A stretch of DNA of 64,000 bases. Origin: Pseudoxanthomonas sp. PXM03. GTDB lineage: Bacteria; Pseudomonadota; Gammaproteobacteria; Xanthomonadales; Xanthomonadaceae. Shown here piece by piece: positions 19,541 to 26,561 of this stretch (position 1 is the first letter of the stretch; each line of letters starts with the position of its first letter). Both the position numbers and the translations under genes were made by a program. The notes below the pieces were generated by a model. The model searched no databases. It was not told the DNA's origin and saw nothing but the letters and a program-made list of their open reading frames with translations. The stretch is from positions 766,001 through 830,000 of the forward strand of contig NZ_JACVAU010000001.1 in the NCBI RefSeq assembly GCF_014852005.1, in the 5' to 3' direction.

Positions 19541-21694
19541 TCAGAAGCGGTGCGACCAGCCCACCGTCAGCACTCGCCCACGTCCGGCGGTGTAGGTGTC
19601 GTTGCGGGGCGTGCTCTGCGAGTAGTAGGTGACGTACTGCTCGGAGAAGACGTTCTCGACGCCCACGCTCAGCGTACCGACGGGCAGCCTGACGCGTGCC
19701 AGAAGATCCACGGTGGTGTACCCGTCGAAGCCGGCGACCTGGTTGCCGCGCAGGTCGAAGTCGCGGTCCAGTGCCTTGCTCGCCTGCAGGCGCACGTCCA
19801 CCGATGGCGTGAACGACGCTTCCCAGAACCCGGTGACCCGATCGGGGCTGATATTGATGCCCGGCAGATCGCTGTCGACGCGGCCATCGGCATTGCTGTC
19901 GTAGCGCCCTTCGCTGCGCGCGTAGGCCAGGCCCGCGCGCATGCCGTCGCTGAAGCGGAACGACAGGCTGCCATCGAAGCCCTTGATTTCGGTCCGTTCG
20001 CGGACCACCGCGTACGTCTGCGTCGCGGTATCGAAGGCCAGGCGCGAGCCCAGGTCGGAGTCGGAGCGATACAGGGCCAAGTGCAGCAGCCAGCGGCCGT
20101 CGTCGTAGTCCAGGCCGATCTCCTGGTTGTCGGCGATCACGGGCTGCAGGTCGACCAGGCTGTCCACCCGCTGGCCGGCCGCGGTGATGCCGCGCAGCAC
20201 GCGACCGATATCGGCCACGGTGTAGCCTTCGGCATAGGACGCGTACAGCTTCAGTGCATCGGTGGCTTCCCACACCAGGCCCAGGTTCGGCAGCGTCTCG
20301 CTGGTCCTAGTGGTGCCGCCGGTGACCAGGTAGCGCGTTCCCTTCACGCCGGCCGGTACGGTGCGCTGGTCGGGGATGGTGAGGTAGTCGTCCACCTGCA
20401 GTTCGCCGCGCTCGTGGCGAAGGCCGCCCGTCAGCAGCCAGGCGTCGGCGAACCGCCATTCCGCCTGCACGAAAGGCGACACCGATTCGTAGGTCGTTTC
20501 CGGCACCCAGTCGATCCCTGCGTAGACCAGTTCCTGGTAGGTGCTGTCGCGGGCAAGGTCGAGTCCGAACGTGCCGCGCAGGTTCAGTCCGAACAGGTCG
20601 CCGCGCGACCAGCTGAACTTGCCGCCCAGTTTTTCGGATGCGTTCTGCGACTGGTCGTACCAGTCCGGGTCGCGTCCGTCGCCCCAGAAATCGCCCCAGT
20701 AGCTGCCGCCGTAGAGGGCCTTGAAATCCACCCAGTACAGCTGCGTCTGCAGGAAGCCGCCGGCGAAATCGTGATCGGTGTAATCCAGCACCACCGAGGT
20801 CGAGCGATTGCGGGTGCCTTCGCCTTCGCTGCCGCCGGGCGCGGACGTGGCCAGCTGGCCGGTGGCGATGTTGCCCAGCACGGTGTGGTAATCGTTGTTG
20901 CCCTGCAGTTCGTAGCGGTTGGCGCTGACCTGCAGCCGGCGCTGGTCGTCGAGATTCCAGCCGACCTTGGCGAACAGGTTGTGGCTGCGCGCGTCCATCA
21001 GATCGCCCTGGACATCGTTGACGGCGATGGCCCGGCCATCGCCGTCGTAGTAGAGCCCCTCGCTGGCAAGGGACGCGCCCCCGACGAAGTCGACGTCGCC
21101 GCGGCGCGTGCCGAAGACGTAGGACGCCTTGTAGCCCGCGCTGTCGTCTCCCCTGGGGGCCGCGACACTTCCGCTGACGCTGACGTCGTGGAACGTCTCG
21201 CCGTCTTTCCGGGGGGCGCGCTTGGTGATGATGTTGATGATGCCGCCGGAGGCGCCCAGCCCCTGCAGCGCATTGGCACCATGGATCACCTCGATGCGCT
21301 CGATCATCGCCGGGTCGATGGTGTGGCCGTCGCGCCCGCCTTCGCGCAATGGCGTCGACTGCGGTACGCCGTCGACCAGATACAGCGGCTTGCGGCCGCG
21401 CAGGTTCTCACCGGCGTTGGTCAGCTTCTGGCGTGAAGGCGTGAATGCGGGAATCAGGTTGGCGAGGACTTGGGACAGGTCCTGTGTCAGCGCCAGCTGC
21501 TGATCCAACTGCTGGCGATCGATGATGGTGATGGTATTCGGCAGTGCCGCGGCCGAATCCGGAATGCGGCTGGTGCTTGCCGAGACCGTCACGCGGTCGA
21601 GTTTGACAGCGTCATTCGACTGCGCAACGGCGATGGGGCTCAGGACAGACGAGAGGGCGAGCGAAAGCAGGCTCAGACGAAGCGGAAGGGTCAT
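19541..21694 (-). CDS. TonB-dependent siderophore receptor
   Basis: Outer-membrane TonB-gated receptor, 717 residues. A signal peptide (MTLPLRLSLLSLALSSVLSP) is followed by the TonB-box region (VKLDRVTVSAS), a plug domain (GLGASGGIINIITKRAPRK) and a 22-strand barrel ending in the expected aromatic residue (TVGWSHRF). The plug order and PepSY partner suggest a ferric siderophore. The specific ligand is unknown. An ATG at 21727 is in frame, but it abuts the Fur box at 21730-21748; a promoter under that box would start transcription downstream of it. I therefore chose ATG 21694, which also gives a normal signal peptide. Expression should rise under iron limitation. Confidence 0.9.
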   Translation of the reverse strand: MTLPLRLSLLSLALSSVLSPIAVAQSNDAVKLDRVTVSASTSRIPDSAAALPNTITIIDRQQLDQQLALTQDLSQVLANLIPAFTPSRQKLTNAGENLRGRKPLYLVDGVPQSTPLREGGRDGHTIDPAMIERIEVIHGANALQGLGASGGIINIITKRAPRKDGETFHDVSVSGSVAAPRGDDSAGYKASYVFGTRRGDVDFVGGASLASEGLYYDGDGRAIAVNDVQGDLMDARSHNLFAKVGWNLDDQRRLQVSANRYELQGNNDYHTVLGNIATGQLATSAPGGSEGEGTRNRSTSVVLDYTDHDFAGGFLQTQLYWVDFKALYGGSYWGDFWGDGRDPDWYDQSQNASEKLGGKFSWSRGDLFGLNLRGTFGLDLARDSTYQELVYAGIDWVPETTYESVSPFVQAEWRFADAWLLTGGLRHERGELQVDDYLTIPDQRTVPAGVKGTRYLVTGGTTRTSETLPNLGLVWEATDALKLYASYAEGYTVADIGRVLRGITAAGQRVDSLVDLQPVIADNQEIGLDYDDGRWLLHLALYRSDSDLGSRLAFDTATQTYAVVRERTEIKGFDGSLSFRFSDGMRAGLAYARSEGRYDSNADGRVDSDLPGINISPDRVTGFWEASFTPSVDVRLQASKALDRDFDLRGNQVAGFDGYTTVDLLARVRLPVGTLSVGVENVFSEQYVTYYSQSTPRNDTYTAGRGRVLTVGWSHRF

Positions 21695-21729
21695 GGGGGA
21701 CAGGTCTGGGATATCGGACCCGTCCATTT

Positions 21730-21748
21730 TAAATGAGAATGGTTATCA
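21730..21748 (-). promoter_or_regulatory. Fur box upstream of siderophore receptor
   Basis: The minus-strand 19-mer begins GATAA and contains CATTCTCATTT. It matches the consensus (GATAATGATAATCATTATC) at about 12 of 19 positions when aligned by its GATAA end. The position just upstream of a TonB receptor start supports it. Confidence 0.7.
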
Positions 21749-21804
21749 GTAGCCAGGGGTGTCGGCGGCGGCCATCCGGCTCAACTCCCGACCGGAACCC
21801 TTGT

Positions 21805-22800
21805 TCAGCCGGACACCGTGTCGAAGCGTGCCTGCATCTCGCTCAACAACGGCATGGCCAGCGCCGCTCCGTTCCTTTCAGTCGAAAGGGCCGCGTAACG
21901 GTTTGCGAAGCGAACGTGATCAGCGAATACCGGCGAGCCGCCCGCCGCCAGCGAGGCGGCCAGTGCGCCGTTGAAGGCATCACCGGCACCGGTGGTGTCG
22001 ATGGCATTGACGCTCTCCGCGGCCACCCGGTAGTGCGCGCGCGTATCGCCGCGCAACTGCTCGTCGGGGTGCGATACGTAGACGCCGGTGGCGCCCAGCG
22101 TGACAACGACGATGCCGTGCGGCAACAGCAGGCGGCAATGCTGGTGCAGGGTCACGCCGTCCAGCGTGGCGACATCGTCGGCACTGATGCGCTCGCCCAG
22201 ATGGCGCGCCAACAGGGCGGCGAATTCGGTTTCGTTGGGCGTAATGATGTCCGCGTGGGACAGCAGATCGGTCGTGGTGGCGGCATTCGCGGGCGCGGGA
22301 TTCAGTACCGTCATCGCACCATGTTGACGTGCGGCCTGCAGGGCTGACAGCACGGCGTCCGTGGGTGATTCCAGCTGCACGAGCACGACGGCGGAGTTCG
22401 CGAACGCTGCGTCCTGTTGCCATACGAACGCGGTATCGAGCGCCGCGTTGGCGCCGGCACCGATGACGATCATGTTGCGGCCGTGCCCATCCACATAGAT
22501 GCCGGCCGTACCGGTGGGCTCGTCGGTGGCCTGCGCGCGCAGGTCCATACCGTTGTGTGCCGCCAGTTCACGCGCGAGCGTGCCGCCGGCATCGTTGCCC
22601 AGGGCACAGACGAAGGTGGTGGAGGTGCCCGCGCGGGCTGCCGCCATGGCCTGATTGAAGCCTTTTCCGCCCGGACCGCTGGCATAGCGTCCGGCGATGG
22701 TTGCGCCGGCATTCGGCAGGGTATCGCAGCGCCATACGTGGTCGACATTGAAGGAGCCCACGACGACGACGTGGAAGGCGGAGGATGATGGCGTGTTCAT
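21805..22800 (-). CDS. rbsK: Ribokinase (PfkB family)
   Basis: Phosphorylates ribose to ribose 5-phosphate in the cytoplasm. 331 residues with PfkB hallmarks: N-terminal VVVVGSFNVDHVWRCDTLP, the sugar-binding ASGPGGKGFNQAMAAARAG, and the C-terminal NAIDTTGAGDAFNGALAASL with catalytic Asp (GAGD). PNETEFAALL and VVTLGATGVYV are also family segments. The gene lies directly downstream of nupC on the same strand (about 97 bp), suggesting salvage of the ribose of imported nucleosides. A hairpin between the genes may partly uncouple them. Family specificity is good but other pentoses cannot be excluded. Confidence 0.88.
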   Translation of the reverse strand: MNTPSSSAFHVVVVGSFNVDHVWRCDTLPNAGATIAGRYASGPGGKGFNQAMAAARAGTSTTFVCALGNDAGGTLARELAAHNGMDLRAQATDEPTGTAGIYVDGHGRNMIVIGAGANAALDTAFVWQQDAAFANSAVVLVQLESPTDAVLSALQAARQHGAMTVLNPAPANAATTTDLLSHADIITPNETEFAALLARHLGERISADDVATLDGVTLHQHCRLLLPHGIVVVTLGATGVYVSHPDEQLRGDTRAHYRVAAESVNAIDTTGAGDAFNGALAASLAAGGSPVFADHVRFANRYAALSTERNGAALAMPLLSEMQARFDTVSG

Positions 22801-22870
22801 GGTGCGGTACCTGCAGTCCGGACCGCAGCAGCGCCACGGTCACGGGAGGGAAACGTAAACGGAAGGAGCG

Positions 22871-22889
22871 GGGCGGCCGTCGGCCGCCC
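22871..22889 (-). terminator. Hairpin after nupC
   Basis: Perfect 8-bp stem gggcggcc / ggccgccc with a 3-base loop immediately downstream of the nupC stop. The following minus-strand bases are pyrimidine-rich but lack a true U-run, so it is probably a weak terminator or intercistronic stabiliser. Confidence 0.5.
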
Positions 22890-22897
22890 GGCCCGGA

Positions 22898-24196
22898 TCA
22901 GCCGAAGTTCGAGAGCACGCCGGCGATGGTGGCCGTCATCAGCGTGGCGATGGTGCCGCCCAGCACGGCGCGCAGGCCGAAGCGCGCCAGGTCCGAGCGC
23001 CGCTCGGGCGCAAGCCCGCCGATGCCGCCGATCTGGATGGCGATCGAGCTGAAGTTGGCGAAGCCGCACAGCGCATAGGTGGCGATCAGCTTGCCTTCTT
23101 CCGACAGCGTCACGCCCGGGACCTTGCCGTTGACGATGTCGGCAAGCTGCAGATACGCGACGAACTCGTTGATGACGACCTTCTGGCCGATCAGCGAGGC
23201 GACCGTGGTCGCGTCCTGCCACGGCACGCCGATCACCCACGCGATAGGGGCCAGCAGGTAGCCGAAGATCGTGGCCAGGTCGGTCGGCTTGCCGATCGCC
23301 GCCGCCAGGCCGGTGGCTTCACCGAACCATGTCAGCGGCCAGTTGAGCAGGGCGATGAGGGCGATGAAGGCGAGCAGCATCGCGCCGATGTTCAGCGCCA
23401 GCCTCAGGCCATCGCCTGCACCGGCGGCGGCGGCATCGATGATGTTGCTGGAGGTCTTCTCCACTTCCATCTTCACCGTGCCGCGCGTCAGCGGCGTGCC
23501 GGTTTCCGGGATCAGCAACTTGGCGACCACCAACGTGGCCGGGGCCGCCATGATGCTGGCGGCGAGCAGGTGCTTGGCGTAGAAAGCCTGCTGCTCGGCA
23601 TCGCCCCCACCCAGCATGCCCACGTAGGCCGCCAGCACGCCGCCGGCGATGTGCGCCATGCCGCCGATCATCATGGTGATCAGCTCGGACTCGGTCATCT
23701 TCGGGATATACGGGCGCACCGTCAGCGGCGCCTCGGTCTGGCCGATGAAGACGCTGGCGCAGACGCTGGTGGTTTCCGCGCCCGACACCTTCATCACCTT
23801 GGTGATGGCCAGTGCCATGATCCGCACGATGAACTGCATCACGCCGAGGTGGTACAGCACGCCCATCAGTGCCGCGAAGAAGATGATGGTGGGCAGCACC
23901 TGGAAGGCGAAGATGAAACCGTAGGTTTCGGTGTTCATCAGGCTGCCGAAGATGAAGCTGGAACCGGCATTGACGAAACTGAGGATCTTCACGAAGCCGT
24001 GGCCCAGCGCGTCGAACACTTCGCGCCCGCCCGGCACCAGCAGCACCAGGGCGGCGAAGGCGATCTGCAGGGTGATGCCGGTGGCGACCAGCTTCCAGTC
24101 GATGGCCTTCCGATTGTTGGAAAACAGCCAGACGATGCCGATCAGCACCGCCAGGCCGAACAGGCCAAAGCCGATCCGCCCCAAGACTTCCAGCAT
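22898..24196 (-). CDS. nupC: NupC-type concentrative nucleoside transporter
   Basis: Inner-membrane nucleoside symporter (CNT family), about 432 residues with some ten hydrophobic helices. Family segments include NAGSSFIFGSLM, FGEATGLAAAIG, SVCASVFIGQTEAPLTVRPY (pore-lining) and the C-terminal LCGFANFSSIAIQIGGIGGL. Two starts are possible: ATG 24217, which lacks a ribosome site, and ATG 24196, preceded by GGGGGA at five bases. I chose 24196. Its neighbour rbsK suggests that ribonucleosides are the imported substrate. The product begins MLEVLGRIGFGLFGLAVL. Confidence 0.9.
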   Translation of the reverse strand: MLEVLGRIGFGLFGLAVLIGIVWLFSNNRKAIDWKLVATGITLQIAFAALVLLVPGGREVFDALGHGFVKILSFVNAGSSFIFGSLMNTETYGFIFAFQVLPTIIFFAALMGVLYHLGVMQFIVRIMALAITKVMKVSGAETTSVCASVFIGQTEAPLTVRPYIPKMTESELITMMIGGMAHIAGGVLAAYVGMLGGGDAEQQAFYAKHLLAASIMAAPATLVVAKLLIPETGTPLTRGTVKMEVEKTSSNIIDAAAAGAGDGLRLALNIGAMLLAFIALIALLNWPLTWFGEATGLAAAIGKPTDLATIFGYLLAPIAWVIGVPWQDATTVASLIGQKVVINEFVAYLQLADIVNGKVPGVTLSEEGKLIATYALCGFANFSSIAIQIGGIGGLAPERRSDLARFGLRAVLGGTIATLMTATIAGVLSNFG

Positions 24197-24265
24197 GTAT
24201 TCCCCCAGACCTTGCATATTGTTCTGACCGCGGAGTCTAGCAGCGCCCGGCCCGGCCCCGGTTGT

Positions 24266-24838
24266 TCAGCCAACACCTCGCACGGCGACCCACACGGCCA
24301 GGGCGAGGAATACCGCCGCCGCCAGGCTGCGGGCCAGCTTCAGCGGCAGCCTGTCAGCAAAGCGGTGGCCCAGCCAGACCACCGGCAGGTTGGCCAGCAG
24401 CATGCCGATCGTGGTGCCGGCAATGACCTGCCACAGCGGGTCGTACCGGGTGGCCAGCAGGACGGTGGCCACCTGGGTCTTGTCGCCGATCTCGGCCAGG
24501 AAGAAGGCCACCGTCGTTGCCAGGAACGCACCATGCGCGGGCAGGTTGTCGGCCTCGTCCTCCAAAGTGTCCGGCTTCAGCGTCCACACGGCCACGGCCA
24601 GGAAGCTCGCCGCCACGACCCAGCGCAGCACCTCGGGCGACAGCCATTCGGTCAGCTCCGCGCCCAGCCACGCCGAGATCGCATGGTTGACCAGCGTGGC
24701 GACGAGGATACCCAGCGCTATCGGCCATGGCTTGCGGTAACGCGCCGCCAGCAACAGAGCAAGCAACTGCGTCTTGTCGCCGATTTCGGCCAGGGTGACG
24801 GTGCCGGTGGAAACCAGCAGGGCATGCAGGGACAGCAT
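24266..24838 (-). CDS. mneA: GDT1/UPF0016 (TMEM165) family Mn2+ exporter, MneA-like
   Basis: Inner-membrane cation exporter of 190 residues with six predicted helices in two homologous halves. Each half has the family's E-x-G-D-K-T motif: AEIGDKTQLLALL at about residue 17 and AEIGDKTQVATVL at about residue 112. Bacterial members such as Vibrio MneA export manganese. The yybP-ykoY manganese riboswitch in the leader supports that assignment strongly. The ATG at 24838 has GGAG seven bases upstream; an in-frame TTG two codons earlier is unlikely to be used. Expression is expected to rise with excess Mn2+. Confidence 0.9.
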   Translation of the reverse strand: MLSLHALLVSTGTVTLAEIGDKTQLLALLLAARYRKPWPIALGILVATLVNHAISAWLGAELTEWLSPEVLRWVVAASFLAVAVWTLKPDTLEDEADNLPAHGAFLATTVAFFLAEIGDKTQVATVLLATRYDPLWQVIAGTTIGMLLANLPVVWLGHRFADRLPLKLARSLAAAVFLALAVWVAVRGVG

Positions 24839-24914
24839 CAGCAACTCCGGGGCCAGGCATTCGCGTCGAACGCGAAGGCAAACGACGCACTGCCCGGCCC
24901 GGGTAAGCGCGACG

Positions 24915-25031
24915 CCTGCCTTCGGTCTTGCCCGGCGAAGCGGATCGCTTCGTCCCGCGCACCATGGTCGGCGACCAAGTGTGTTGACGCGCGGACCCCG
25001 TCAGGACGGGTGGGCTACTCCCCGGAGGAGG
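24915..25031 (-). promoter_or_regulatory. yybP-ykoY manganese riboswitch
   Basis: The minus-strand leader contains GGGGAGTAGCC, then GTCAACACACTTGG, and near the 3' end GGGCAAGACCGAAGG. These are the conserved L1, junction and L3 elements of the yybP-ykoY aptamer. P1 forms from cctcctccgg (25031-25022) and ccgaaggcagg (24925-24915). Between 24914 and the ATG, a further TTTGCCTTCG can pair with CGAAGGCA of the P1 3' strand, a plausible expression switch. It controls the Mn exporter gene. Confidence 0.92.
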
Positions 25032-25042
25032 AAAGTGCGCGC

Positions 25043-25048
25043 ATTGTA
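25043..25048 (-). promoter_or_regulatory. -10 box for the Mn-riboswitch transcript
   Basis: TACAAT on the minus strand, 11 bases upstream of the aptamer's P1 start. No recognisable -35 box at normal spacing. The next 104 bp, up to the divergent aldo/keto reductase gene, also contain CATTCTCATTT (25076-25086), the same 11-mer found in the receptor Fur box at 21730. Confidence 0.6.
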
Positions 25049-25152
25049 CGGAGGCACCGCCCGCCGCGGCGGAGTCATTCTCATTTGTGCGGGCATCGCG
25101 TGGTCGCCCGGTCGAACGGCGCTAGGATGGGGCGTTGTCACCGGAGCACGCT

Positions 25153-26124
25153 ATGCACTACCGACGCCTGGGCAATTCTGGCCTGCAGATCTCCGCACTG
25201 TCCTTTGGTGCCTGGTTGACCTTCGGGCAACAGGTCGGACGCGCAGAGGCGCGCGAACTGATCGCGCTGGCCTGGGACCAGGGGATCAACTTCTTCGACA
25301 ACGCCGAGGTGTACGGTCATGGCGAAGCCGAGCGCGTAATGGGCGAGGTGTTGCATGACTTGGACCTGCCACGCGACGGTTACTGCGTATCGAGCAAGGT
25401 CTGCTTCGGTGCCGTGGAGAATCCGCGCCCGACCCAGCGCGGACTGTCGCGCAAGCATGTGGTCGAAGGCTGTCATGCGGCGCTGCGGCGGCTGCAGGTT
25501 GATTACCTGGACCTGTACTACTGCCACCGTCCCGACCCGGACACGCCGGTCGAGGAAACGGTATGGGCGATGGATACGCTGGTGCGGCAGGGGAAGGTGT
25601 TGTATTGGGGTACGTCGGAATGGCCAGCCGCGCGCATCCGCGAGGCCGCCACGATCGCGCGCCGGCATCATCTGCACGGGCCGACCATGGAACAGCCCCA
25701 GTACAACCTGCTGCACCGGCAGCGGGTGGAACTGGAATATGCGCCGCTGTACGCGGAACTCGGGCTGGGAACCACCACCTGGTCGCCCCTCGCGTCCGGT
25801 CTGCTGACCGGCAAGTACGACGCTGGCGTGGCCGCGGACACGCGACTCGGCCAGCCCGGACACGAGGAACTTCAGCGCATGGTCTTCGGCGCCGCGGGCG
25901 CACGCAGGCGGGAGCGCGCCCGGCGGTACGCCCAGGTCGCCGGCGAACTGGGCGAAAAGCCCGCGCCGCTGGCCATCGCCTGGTGCCTGCGCAACCCTCA
26001 CGTCTCCAGCGTCATCCTGGGCGCCAGCCGCCCGGAGCAACTGCGCGAAAACCTCACGGCGCTCGAGCTGGCAGCGCGCTACGACGATGCCGTGTGGGCC
26101 CGGCTGACCGCGGCGGCCGATTGA
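25153..26124 (+). CDS. Aldo/keto reductase (Kv-beta / YghZ-like)
   Basis: NADPH-dependent cytoplasmic oxidoreductase of 323 residues with a TIM barrel. The catalytic tetrad segments are visible: FFDNAEVYGHGEAE (Asp, Tyr), SSKVCFG (Lys) and DLYYCHRPD (His). The C-terminal SVILGASRPEQLRENL is the cofactor-binding loop. Overall order resembles the Kv-beta-like group acting on aldehydes such as methylglyoxal or glyceraldehyde 3-phosphate; the physiological substrate is unknown. ATG 25153 has GGAG upstream. It is divergent from the Mn exporter gene and 83 bp upstream of hemP, with a Fur box in between, so it is probably a separate transcript. Confidence 0.88.
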   Translation: MHYRRLGNSGLQISALSFGAWLTFGQQVGRAEARELIALAWDQGINFFDNAEVYGHGEAERVMGEVLHDLDLPRDGYCVSSKVCFGAVENPRPTQRGLSRKHVVEGCHAALRRLQVDYLDLYYCHRPDPDTPVEETVWAMDTLVRQGKVLYWGTSEWPAARIREAATIARRHHLHGPTMEQPQYNLLHRQRVELEYAPLYAELGLGTTTWSPLASGLLTGKYDAGVAADTRLGQPGHEELQRMVFGAAGARRRERARRYAQVAGELGEKPAPLAIAWCLRNPHVSSVILGASRPEQLRENLTALELAARYDDAVWARLTAAAD

Positions 26125-26157
26125 ACCGCATGAAAGCCGGCACGGACCCGTTGACTC

Positions 26158-26176
26158 CGTAATAAGAATCATTATC
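26158..26176 (+). promoter_or_regulatory. Fur box upstream of hemP
   Basis: The 19-base stretch ending AATCATTATC matches the Fur consensus GATAATGATAATCATTATC at about 15 of 19 positions. It lies 32 bp upstream of the hemP ATG and should repress the heme-uptake operon in iron-replete cells. Confidence 0.88.
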
Positions 26177-26207
26177 ATCAAGTTCCGTTCCGCCACGGAG
26201 CTTCCCG

Positions 26208-26414
26208 ATGATCTCGAATGTCACTGCCTTGCCCACCATCGACACGCCGGCGCTGCGCGAGCGCCTGTCCCTGCCGCAGGCTGCACCTCGCGCCGAGGAA
26301 GCGCTGGACAGCGATGCACTGCTCAAGGGGCAGCGCGAAGTGCTGATCCGCCATGGCGATCGCGTCTATCGCCTGCGTCACACCAGCAACGACAAGCTGA
26401 TCCTCACCAAATAG
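26208..26414 (+). CDS. hemP: Hemin uptake protein HemP
   Basis: Small 68-residue protein encoded at the head of heme-uptake operons. The diagnostic C-terminal half has LLKGQREVLIRHGDRVYRLR followed by a conserved lysine-rich end (NDKLILTK). GGAG lies seven bases before the ATG. In related bacteria HemP/HmuP is needed for expression of the heme receptor gene, acting as a regulator. Here it is directly preceded by a strong Fur box and followed about 150 bp later by the heme receptor gene. That gap shows no clear terminator, so the two are probably co-transcribed. Confidence 0.93.
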   Translation: MISNVTALPTIDTPALRERLSLPQAAPRAEEALDSDALLKGQREVLIRHGDRVYRLRHTSNDKLILTK

Positions 26415-26561
26415 CCACGCAGTCCGGCATCGCCCTTCAAGGCGGTGTCCGTCGCAGGCCGTCGTCCTGCGGTCACTCCCTCTCTCCACCGGGCGCCAGC
26501 CAAGGATTTTCCGGCCGCCAGCCTTCCGGGTTCTCCATCACCCACAGGAAAGCTGTACGCC

